Below, one piece after another: positions 13,809-23,740 of a DNA stretch of 64,000 nucleotides. The notes under the pieces were generated by a model. The model made no database searches and had not been told where the DNA came from. It saw nothing but the letters and a program-made list of their open reading frames with translations. Numbering within the stretch: the stretch's first letter is position 1; each line of letters starts with the position of its first letter. The stretch comes from Spirodela intermedia (taxonomy: Eukaryota > Streptophyta > Magnoliopsida > Alismatales > Araceae), in the NCBI GenBank assembly GCA_902729315.2, contig LR746269.1, positions 1,844,501 through 1,908,500 of the forward strand, given 5' to 3'. Position numbers and translations under genes: made by a program.

Positions 13809-14683
13809 TGAGGGGTACTCACCTGTATGTTGTAGAATCTGTGGTCCTCACTGCGGTGGTATCCATGCTCGTGCATTTAAGAAGAAGGAGAAAAAAGAAG
13901 CAAAATAGGATTTCTCCAGTTAGGGGACGAGTTTACGGTCAACCAGATGGTCAACCAGCGATTCAGACGCGTGTACGGTATGGATAAAATCTGCAGAGCT
14001 CCTTTCAACGGGAGAGACGAAGTGCAAGACACGGCTCATGCCAATGTGCCCTCCTTTTTTTTCTTTTTCTTTCTTTTTCGTTTGGAGAAATTAAGGCTTT
14101 GTTATATGAAATTTATTCGACAATTTAGAACATTCTTCCGACTTTTTATTCTTTATTGCGACTTTCTCTTTTGCATATTAGTTAGTCGCCTAGTTTGTGT
14201 GGATGCGTCAGTCTTCTTGTTTAATCTCATGTATGTATGTATGTATGTATGTATGTGTGTATGTGTGCATGTACGTATGTATATATGTGTACGGTTACAT
14301 CAATCTGAATAGAATTACTAAACGCATTCCTCTCTATCTCTCTCTAAATTTGTACGAAGCTTTTGCCAAAAGCTAAATGAATAACTTGAGGAAGAACCCC
14401 CCGCGAGGGCAGCCATCGCTTCTCCCCCTCCCCCATTCACATGGCATCGCCCGCCCATAATCGATTCGTCGTAGAGAGAGAGAGAGAGAGAGAGAGATAT
14501 ACACACGGGTAGAGAGATGTATGTTCGCCGGAGTGGGCGCCCCCAAGGACTCGGGGAGTGGGGGCTTCCGTGAGCCCAAAAGACGCAGCTTGTGGGGGCG
14601 CCTTGTGTGGCGGCTTCCTCGAGAATCCCGACTGGAGAGGAAGAGAGAGATAGAGAGAGAAAACGGGGGTGTCTGTGGGCGTC
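13809..14683. other. Isomerase upstream region and GSK3 3' flank
   Basis: Contains the isomerase promoter (start at 13808, reading left), an AT-rich stretch, a TATG microsatellite (about 14230-14285), and (GA)n at about 14474-14496. The GSK3 3' UTR occupies the right part. No further gene recognised. Confidence 0.5.
14230..14285 (+). repeat. (TATG)n/(TG)n microsatellite
   Basis: Repeated TATG units grade into TGTG and TATATG. Imperfect. Confidence 0.9.
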
Positions 14684-14830
14684 TCACGTGCCGGCCAGGT
14701 GAGAGAAAGTGGCGCCGGATTGGCGTCGCACGTGCTCGGGGATCAGCTTGGAGACCAGCTCCGGCGACGCACCTGACAGCTGCAAGATTTGTAGAACAGA
14801 AGAGGGTGAATGCCGAGAAAGATAGAGAGA

Positions 14831-14867
<37 letters not shown>

Positions 14868-17800
14868 GGTCGACACAGAAATTCTTCTATTCCGAAATGA
14901 TCGATAAGATCTCGAAAATCGCTGCGGACCCAGAAAACAGTGCCGACCGTGACAGATAGCACTAGTCCAAAAAGAGTGTAATGACGATGAGAGAGAGAGA
15001 GAGAGAGACAGAAGAGAGAGAAATGTACTGAGGAACCCAGAAGAGAGACAGATAGGTGCGCCCATTCAGATGTGTGTGAGAGAGAGAGAGGGAGGAGAGA
15101 AGACCCTTAAGAGAGATAGATGGGCGGGCGCGCCCATTCAGATGAAAGAGAGAGAGAGAGCCAGACGAGAGAGAAAGTGTGCTGAGAACCCAGAATAGAG
15201 ATAGTGCGCGCCCATTCAGATGTGAGAGGGAGAGAGGGGAGAGAGAAGACCCTGAAGAGAGATGAGATAGATAGGTGTCCCCAACAGATGAAAGAGAGAG
15301 AGAGAGAAGACCCAGAAGAGAGAGAAAGTGTCCCGGTTTAAATGAAAGAGAGAGAGCAGACCAAGAAGATTTTTTTCTCCCCTACTGACCGGAAAGCATC
15401 TAAAGAACCAGTTTCTATGGCCTGAAGTTGATAAATAACCACGATCCCAAACATCCACGAACTCGACAGGCAACTAACTAAAACCGGCAAGCATCAATGC
15501 AAGAAGATCACCCAACTTACTTCCTGCTTGAAGTTGAACAGCGGCGGCAGCGGACGGCCATTTGGCAGCCTCGCATTCGGCTCTCTCAGCTCGTCGAAGA
15601 AGGGGTGGGCGCACGCCTCCAGCTGCAACAACACACCAGAAACCACCAGAAACCACCAGAAACCACCAACCCCACCATTAATTTTTTTTACAAATAATTA
15701 AAAACCAAATAATTCATCCACCCCAGAAAAAGCCACATAGATTTAAACCATTTACCTATTATCCACAAATTATACCTATTAATGTAATTATGATAATTCC
15801 TCTCAGGCTAAAGAATCCCGGGCGTTGACTCACACCAAGGCAGACTTGCTCAGCTCACAGTAGCTCGAGAGAAGAGGAAACTCACCGCCGTGCAACGAAG
15901 GCTCGGAGAGTACTGCAGCAGCCTCGACGTGAGATCTATGGCTTCTGGCGGCATCCGTTTATGGAAGACCTGCAGCAACCGGAGGCGCAATAGAATTACA
16001 ATCGCCATACATTTTTAGCTAAGTAGAGGTAGAGAATGATGTGAAGATCTCGAGAGCTCCCCGGCCCAACAGGCTCAAACAAAAAAAAAAGAAAAAAAAA
16101 AAAGGTACCTTGTGCCATGGATGAGCTTTTATTTGCGGAAACCTGAACTCGGTGTAGTTAGGATTCATGCATCGAATCTCTTCACGTGTTGGGGTACCGA
16201 GGACCTGCGGGGAGAACTCACAGCTGAGTAAAGGAAAGACTTGCCGGATTCCACGGGGGAGGTGAGGCGCGGGATGCATGATGGTTACCTTGATTATTTC
16301 AACGAGCTGGTCAACGGCACTTTCCCCAGGAAACAATGGCTACGTATATCATCAGAATGGTCAGAAGCGAAGTGAAGGTCAGAATCTGCGTCGCGCTGGA
16401 TTCCTGTTCAAATGGGCAAAGACAAAAAAGGTGCGGGATTCTCACCTGACCAAGGAGTAGCTCAGCGAGAACACAGCCCGCCGACCATATATCGATCGAC
16501 GTGGTGTACTCCGTTGCGCCGAATATAAGCTCCGGGGCGCGATAGTACCGAGAGCATATGTATGATATATTCGCTTCACCTTTAACCTAATTACACATAA
16601 TTGAAGGTAACGCAACCGACATACAAAAATCGAATAAAGAATAATTACATAAATAGCTAAATATAAAACGGAAGCCATACTAATCTGATCTACTTTCAGC
16701 CAGCTACACATGCATATACACCCATTTATATGTATATGTATATGTATATGTATATAATACATGCGCATGCAAGAACATATGAGCAAGGTAACGAAATGTG
16801 TTATCTTTGCATAAATAGTAAAAATGCCCAATCGCAACGATTCCCCTTCGAAAATTGTTGTTAAGGTCTTCAATGAGAGTATTATACCCACATTGACAGT
16901 GAGTATGGCATGCCGAGATATTAAGAGCAAATCCTTTCACGAAACAAAGTTTTTCACATTTCATATGCTACTGGTAACTCAAGGAGACGAGAGTTGGCAC
17001 CAGAGTGCACAACAATATTGGGTCTTGCCACAACAATCACACATCTGATACCTAGTATGGAAAATCTTCTGGTGGTGAGAGATTTTGGATGAGGACCATT
17101 GACGTGTGGGCCATGGCAGATCACTGGTCCGTTGATGAACCAGTCAAGGGTTAAGAAAAAAGTGCAAGTAAGCCATGAGGAATTAATTCTAGCAGCATTT
17201 ACATGGAAATTCGAGAGCAAGAAAATGCTACTATTTAGGACCAACAACTCCTAGCATGTACCAGACCAACAGGTTAAATCATTTTCACTGGCCACAATCT
17301 ACGGTTTTTGATTTCTTACTTTTACTCTCTTTCCTTGTCTATTATGAAAACAGATTCAAAGCAACAACAAAGCGAAATATAATTAGGAACTGTGTTAGCA
17401 TCTATCAACCAAAGACTTTTTCATGCAAATAATACTACAAAAAAGTTACCAGATGATCAGAAATAAACAAAAATACGTACCAAAATTTTGGCACTACCAA
17501 AGTCACATAGCTTTACTTGGTGGGTAAGAGGGTCAACCTGCACAGGGAGTCACACGAAACGAAAAAAAAACAAAAACATCACTACAGAACAGTAAAATAA
17601 AAAATTAAAAAAAGGCTATTCTCATAAACGTCATGAAATACATTCATTTTAAGAGAAATACCAGGAGATTCTGTGGTTTCACGTCGCGGTGACAGACACC
17701 TTGATTGGTGTGCATATAAGCTAATCCCCTAAAAATCTGCACGAGAAGATATTACAGATTTGAGCCTGGCTACAATATGCACCCACTACACACATCAACC

Positions 17801-20213
17801 TGGTTATTAAAGGATCACGAGACAGTACTGTACCAAATACAGGGCAAAGAGACCCTAACATTATATACCTGGTAAGTGTAGAGTTTCACATAAATAAGCG
17901 GCATCCTTTGGTTGATGTTACTATAATGCTTCAATACTCGATATACAGTTTCAGGAACATATTCCATTACCAAATTGAGAAAGAGCTCATCTCTACTGGT
18001 CGTTGAGAAGAAACAGTGTTTTAAAGATATCACATTAGGATGATCCATTGATCGCATGAGTTGCAGCTCACGATTCTTGTATCGTCTGTCCTGCAATACT
18101 TTCTTGATGGCGACTGTTTCTCCAGTCTCAAGGCATTTTGCCTGCATGATACAGACAAAATAAGCTTGGTAGAAAGTGACGCATTCTAATTGAGCAAAAG
18201 GTGAAAAAAAATCGAGATTAACCTGAAAGACAATGCCAAATGACCCGGTTCCGACAACTCGCTCAGCCATGTAACTGATAGTCTGCAAGTAAAGCAGAAG
18301 TGCAACATTGTCATGCTATAAATCACAACAGAAAAGATCCCAATTGCGATTTCCTAAAGGTTCTGATATCTTTCAGGATTCTGAACGTACATGATGAAGA
18401 AAATAATTATTGTTTTCCTGGATAGGAAAATGAAGGTTGCAAATTTGTTCAAAAATCTTATCATCTAATGACAGAAAATATGGGACGACCAGCAAGGCTA
18501 TCATGTCGTACACAGAAGGAAAAGATAGTGATTTTAAAATGTTCTTAAATTTTTGAAATGAAAGCAAGAAATCATGATTGCACATGAAAAAATAAATGAG
18601 AAACAAAAACATTGAAATCCAGATTGCCTATGTGAAATCAGAAGCTAAGAGGTAGCACACAATTCAATATAGGTATACCCCATATAAAACCCTTAAGCAT
18701 AAAGCGTGCTTTGGGTGGAAAGGTTTTTCGTACAAAAAGCTGAATAAAAAATAAGGTCAACGCCAACATCAATAAGAAAAGAGATTCATCCATATCCCAT
18801 TACAATTAGCATACTGAAGATGTCGATAGAAAACAAGCACAAAAAATTTGTTCTGATATCAGTCCTTACTCTTTTGGGTTCACCATTTTTTCCTCCTATG
18901 GTGGTTGATATAATGTGGCCAGTTACTGGATCATTCCCCTCAACAACGGTGGCTTCCTGCAACAAGTATTCAACGATAAAGTTCAAGCATTTGCATCTAA
19001 TTCGAATAGCAATCAGAAATACAAGATGAGGAAAAACGACAGCAATCCGAATACAAATTCAAGACAAAGTAAAGCATTTTTAGATACAAGATTCCAGTGA
19101 AATCGACCAACTTTCATAAAAGAATCCTAGTAAAATTAGCAAGAGAGAGAGAGAGAGAGATGATAATGATGATGACAGCATTGAAAATAGAATCTACGGA
19201 ATAGAAGCAGCAAAAAAAGCCAAGGTAAGCCAGTTACCAAAAAAGCGTCAATGATTGCAGATCACCATACGTGAGGGTAGAGATGAGCACAACACAGTGA
19301 GAATACTGTAGAGCGGGACCAACTGTGTACGATCAATGAAGGCTAGTATACCAGAAAAGATTCGCAGGAAAGCAAAATAAAGGCAAGAAGGGGGGTCCAA
19401 TACAGGAAAATATATTAAATTTAAGGAAAATCCAAATGTAACCTGATCAAAAATACCAGCCACAAATTCATAGCCGCTAGGAATACGATGAAGAAACGGT
19501 GAATAATGTGCCAGGAAGTCCATAAAAAAGAACGCTCTTCTTCAAATGAAAATCCGAGTTAAAAGACATGAACCAAACACCGTAAAAATAATGGAAATAT
19601 TGATCCAGAAGGAAGGGGATTGAGAAACAGGAGTCTCCGATAGAGGAACAAAGACTCCCGGCTATCATTGACGTATAAAAACCCGTTAGGCATATAAAAA
19701 CAACAAATAGAAAATTCGATAATATGTCTAAGAAAAAAATACAAAACGACTGCGTGTGTGGACCACATATGCTTCGATAAGCTTCAAAAATAGTACAGGA
19801 TGATGCCCAAGAATTACCGGCAGAAACCCGATCAGCTAGAAGAGATCCAACAATGCCGCAATATCATTCACAACGGCGGTAGCGAAGGACGGGATGACAA
19901 CGTTCAACGGTACGAGAACCGCAGGGATCTATTCCGCAACAACCTAAAAACCGCAGATCTCGCAAACACCGACCGAATAGCAAAAACACAAGACTAGCGA
20001 AACCAAAACAACTGACTGCGGGGACAATACGCAGGGTAAACGGGGTCAAGGTACCTTCTCCTCTCCCATCTCCGGCCGGCGATGCGCGATCTTCACCAAC
20101 GCCTCGTGGGATGGCTGCTGCTGCTGCGGCTGCTGCTGATGCTGTAGCGGCTGCGGCTGCGGCTGCGGCTGCGGCTCCGGTGGATGATGAGATCCCACCG
20201 GCAGCGAGGCCAT
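14684..20213 (-). CDS. BIN2-like: GSK3/shaggy-like kinase, group II (BIN2/BIL clade)
   Basis: Twelve exons on the minus strand: 20213-20055, 18956-18870, 18282-18223, 18141-17869, 17736-17662, 17537-17481, 16586-16446, 16339-16289, 16204-16109, 15969-15886, 15622-15521, 14779-14684. 426 aa. Gly-rich loop [10 protein letters not shown], catalytic Lys in [16 protein letters not shown] (D211), DFG (230-232), activation-loop Tyr246 in SYICSRYYR, and an intact TREE motif (307-310), the site of the dominant bin2-1 class of mutations. The N terminus MASLPVG and C terminus [16 protein letters not shown] place it with Arabidopsis SK22/SK23 next to BIN2. The family phosphorylates BZR1/BES1 and represses brassinosteroid signalling. 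The Gln/Pro-rich N terminus ([20 protein letters not shown]) is unusual. Introns 3 and 8 are short, in phase and stop-free. Intron 11 carries a GA-rich array. Confidence 0.96.
15000..15375. repeat. GA-rich tandem array (~75-bp unit) in GSK3 intron 11
   Basis: GCGCCCATTCAGATG recurs at 15058, 15130 and 15208 (spacing 72 and 78), with decayed versions ending CAGATGAAAGAGAG near 15286 and AAATGAAAGAGAG near 15340. Between anchors are (GA)n runs and ACCCAGAA-GAGAGA blocks. The array lies wholly inside the 741-bp last intron and is transcribed as a long CT-rich tract in the GSK3 pre-mRNA. Confidence 0.85.
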
Positions 20214-21515
20214 GAGGGAACACAGCGCACGCCACCTCCCCCTCCTTTCCAACCTCCCTTACCACCCTCCCTCACCCCTCCTCTCTCTCCTCTCCGCCAT
20301 TTCCACCCCTTGCCCCCATGATATCGCCTCCCCATTTTTACCGAATAAAATATTATATAATTTTCCCTTGTAAAATCCTATCCAAGTTTTTCACGTGACC
20401 CGAATTCCCCCGAAAACCCCTTCTAACCTCTCAAAATTACGAGAAAGTCATTTGCGTCAAGTACGGTCGTACCCTCGTTTGGGCTACCGACAAGGAGAAG
20501 CAGCCACCCATATTTGGGGGTAATATTGTATTTTAGGATCCTCGTATCCGAGTCGGACATCAAGGGTATTTCAGTCAAATTATGTATCCTCCCTCTGCAC
20601 TTTGAATGTGACCGCTCTCGAGGCTTGACTGACCTCAGAGAGAGACGGAGGCCAAACCGGCGAGGCCGCGTACTGCGGAGACTGATACGATCCTAGCCGT
20701 CAAATCAAATTTGGACGGTAGCGTGGCCGCGTGGGATTGCTGGAGCAGTTTTAGATCCAAGATCCGAGGGAGCACCGGAATGCCGTCCTTCCTTTCTCCT
20801 CTCTGCGAGCGAATCGCGGGCGCCAGCTCGGACTCGGCCGTCGGTCAAAGGGCAGGCGGACCGGTCCAAAACGCGGCGATCGAAGCGGCGGTGGGATGAA
20901 CAGCCTCTCAACAGTGCCCCGGGCCCGGCCCGGCCCGACTGTTTTGTCGGCCCGACGAATCGTCCTCTCTCTCTCTCTCCTCTCCTCTGTCTTCTTCTCT
21001 TCTCTCTCTCTCTTCTTTCTTTCTCTAATGAGAGCACGGGAAGCGGCCTACGGGGTAGGAGATGGGTAGAGAGAGAAAGCTATCCTCTTGGTTTTTACGG
21101 AAAGGAGGAATTCCGGCGGGCCAATCATGAAAGGGACGCTTCAACCTAATGGAGATGTCGTATATACGTTAATCGAAGTATTTGATAATAAAAAATATAT
21201 GTGTTCAAATCACGGGCTTTCTCCTATTAGCATTATTTATTATATTTTAAAAATCGTTAAAATAAAAAGCATTTTATTGAAAAAAATGTAAGGTGGGAAG
21301 TCAACGACGAAATTTTTAGGGACGAAAGGTGTTCCTTTCGCTACGGGTAGATGGAAAGTCATAACCTGAAGTCAACCCCACCTGATAATACGGAGAGGTT
21401 TGATTCAAATACATCTAAATGGAAGGATATTAGGCGACGGAGGAGGATGAAACTGAACGGTCAACTCTCCGGGTCCACACCCCATTGCGTGTGATCATGG
21501 AGAAGATGATGGTTT
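20214..21515. promoter_or_regulatory. GSK3 upstream region
   Basis: Spacer between the GSK3 start and the DUF688 stop (both minus strand). The first ~120 bp are pyrimidine-rich on the plus strand, so the leader is purine-rich. Further out are CT tracts near 20963-21030, a GGCCCGGCCCGGCCCG-type block near 20920-20940, and an AT-rich stretch (21170-21290). No gene recognised. Confidence 0.45.
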
Positions 21516-23021
21516 TCAGATGGCCTGCTTCCTGCGATGGATCTGAGCGCCTAGGTGGGGATGCAGAGCTGGGCCCCTCGATGGGAGGGAGGGCAAGGTG
21601 CGCCATAGCCAAGACTCCGTCGGGGATTTGGGGAGAGCAGGAGGAAGAAGAACCTGCAGAGTGGCGTCGTCGTCGTCGTCGTCGAGCTTTCCCTTTTCTC
21701 CAGGCAGAGGCTCGCCAGCGTCGGTTACTTTTGGTCTTTCGCGAGCTTCGAGGGCGAGGGGTTTGCTGATTCTCCGGCTCTCCTCTGCAACCGCGCTCTC
21801 ACTTTCTGCGAAATCCACCTCGCTTTCACTTTCTGGGCGGCTCAAAATGGAGGCGAGCGTCTCCAGCACCGGCACAGAGTTGGAAGACGAACCAGACGGT
21901 GGTCTGGTGCTCCGATGCGGTGTCACTTCCCAGTATCTGCCACCGTCCTCGCCACATATCTTGAAGACATCGTCGTCGTTTTCCTCCTCGGATTCTGCGT
22001 TGCTAGAGGATCCAATATCTGTTGATCTTCCCCTCGGCTTCGCTCTCGGAACGGCATTAAAGAGACGGAAGGAGCTCCCCATGCAGAATCTAGGAAAGAG
22101 GCCGCATCCCTTGGCCAACCCCTGGCCGGCGTGCTCACACTGGTCGCCGTCGCCGTCGCTGCTGGAGTACCCTCTGTGGAGGCCTCCGGCAAAGTTTCTG
22201 AGCTGGCTGGGAGGGGAAGCAACCTGCCGGCGGTGGCTTCCCCCTGGAAGAACGCACGTCGATGGCTTACGAGCTGGAGTCCATGTCTTCCTCGAGGAGC
22301 TTTGGGCCGAGCTTGACACCAGTGCCTGGGCGGCCGGGAGAAACCGGTCCATCATGAACTCTCGGAGCTGGGGATCCCTTGAGAAGGAAAGGGACGACTC
22401 CCGCGAGTCGATTCCCCCGCTCAGCCCGCTTATGCTGCAGTTCATGAAGCAGGATTCGGCTCGAGAAAGCCTGTCCAGGGCGTCCGAGAAGACGTCGTCG
22501 TCCTTATCTTCACCTGTCTCGCCTCCTCTGCCTCGCTGCTCATCCATCGCCGGAGCTTCCGATACCGCCGTCGTCGTCTTCAGATCCGTATTCGAGTCCT
22601 CGACGGACCTCTCGGACTTCGATAAAATCTCCCTCAGAGACGAGGCGGATGTGGCCACAGCAGCGGATGTACTGCAAGCCGACGAAGCGATGCAAACCAG
22701 AGGTTGGCCGACTGGCTCGAGAGGGGGATCACCATAACCGGTGCCGTCCTTGCTCCGTGCTCGCGACTTCTCCCCGATCGGACCAGACTTCACATCCGAC
22801 TTGCAGAGGATGGCACCGTCGCCACCATCCTCTGCTCCAGATTCGGCGCCGACGGACGCGGCACCACTGCTCCTGACGCCGTTGGAGGAGGAAGAGCCTG
22901 GCGGAGGAGAGGAAGGCGCCGAGACGAAGCCACCAGCGGAGATCAGAACGCCGCCGTCGCCGATCCCCCGGTCCTCCATCGAGTTCTTCAGCGCAGCCTC
23001 CAACTCCCTCGGCTCCGCCAT
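21516..23021 (-). CDS. DUF688-type protein of unknown function
   Basis: Intronless as read, 501 aa from the ATG at 23021 (MAEPRELEAALKNSMEDR). Family assignment rests on DVFSDALDRLSRAES followed by CFMNCSISGLSG (near 175-205), FMMDRFLPAAQAL, and PKSPTESWLWRTLPS near the C terminus, all remembered hallmarks of plant DUF688 proteins. The rest is Ser-rich and acidic, with a DDDDDD run and SEEENDDD, so largely disordered. Function unknown. Remembered relatives carry a short extra tail after the WLWRTLPS region; here the frame stops at RRKQAI, so a further exon or a natural truncation is possible. Divergent from the glycoamidase with 719 bp between starts. Confidence 0.75.
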   Translation of the reverse strand: MAEPRELEAALKNSMEDRGIGDGGVLISAGGFVSAPSSPPPGSSSSNGVRSSGAASVGAESGAEDGGDGAILCKSDVKSGPIGEKSRARSKDGTGYGDPPLEPVGQPLVCIASSACSTSAAVATSASSLREILSKSERSVEDSNTDLKTTTAVSEAPAMDEQRGRGGETGEDKDDDVFSDALDRLSRAESCFMNCSISGLSGGIDSRESSLSFSRDPQLREFMMDRFLPAAQALVSSSAQSSSRKTWTPARKPSTCVLPGGSHRRQVASPPSQLRNFAGGLHRGYSSSDGDGDQCEHAGQGLAKGCGLFPRFCMGSSFRLFNAVPRAKPRGRSTDIGSSSNAESEEENDDDVFKICGEDGGRYWEVTPHRSTRPPSGSSSNSVPVLETLASILSRPESESEVDFAESESAVAEESRRISKPLALEARERPKVTDAGEPLPGEKGKLDDDDDDATLQVLLPPALPKSPTESWLWRTLPSLPSRGPALHPHLGAQIHRRKQAI

Positions 23022-23740
23022 CTCTGCAAACACCGTGAAGGAGATCGCCGCGAAGGAAGAAGAAGAAGAAGAGATGAGATAGAGAGTGAGTGAGATCCGT
23101 CAGCTTCCTGCGCGCAGCAGACGCCGGCGACGGAACTTCCCCCCGCTGGAAAAGCCTGCAAGTTCTCGTCGTCGTCTTCCTCCCGCCCTCGTCGGTTTGT
23201 TCAGTCCTCACCATCTAGCAGGAATTTAAAGGTGGGCCCCAGTGTCGGCGCTCGGTCACGGGTCCCGTTTCTCCTCACGTGACGTCCGAGCCTCTAAGAG
23301 CGTTGGGCCTTTCAATGCAGGCTTTTGTCTGTTATAATTAATGGGCTCAATCCAGGCCCAACTCCACAATAATGGGTCGTATGGAGCTCATTACATACTA
23401 AAACCCCTACCCTATATTTACATTAAAATTTTCACATTTATTTTTTAGCTATTGTGTATGTACTCTGTGTGTCCTAACAGAGATACAGAGAGAGAGAGGG
23501 GAGACGTGCGAGACTCTGCGAGCGTTGGGCGATCAATACCGCCTACGTCTGTTCTAATTAATGGGCTCAATCTCAGATCCAACATCTACGATAATGGGCC
23601 GTACGGAGCTCATTACGTTGTAAACCCCCTCTCTCCTATATCTAAATTACAGTTCTGTGCATTTAAGTTATTTATTGTGTATGTACTCTTTTTAACGAAA
23701 TAGAGAAAGAAGAGAGAGAGAAGGGAGGGAACGTCCGGCG
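23022..23740. promoter_or_regulatory. Divergent DUF688/glycoamidase promoter with tandem duplication
   Basis: Shared upstream region of two divergent genes. About 222 bp are present twice in direct orientation (about 23277-23490 and 23499-23712). GAGCGTTGGGC occurs at 23298 and 23520; ATTGTGTATGTACTCT occurs at 23451 and 23674. Both copies keep TAATTAATGGGCTCAATC, an AATGGG(T/C)CGTA block and a CCTATAT(T/C)TA TATA-like element. The right copy lies next to the glycoamidase ATG, so its TATA-like element (about 23635) is the best core promoter candidate. The TGGGC motifs resemble site II elements. Confidence 0.65.

Noticed and set aside
14373-15065. 230-codon Ser/Leu-rich minus-strand ORF
   Set aside because: Translation of CT repeats around the last GSK3 exon and intron; the real exon is 14684-14779 in another frame.
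21598-22737. 379-codon plus-strand ORF opposite the DUF688 gene
   Set aside because: Antisense shadow in GC-rich sequence. The minus strand carries the recognisable family motifs.
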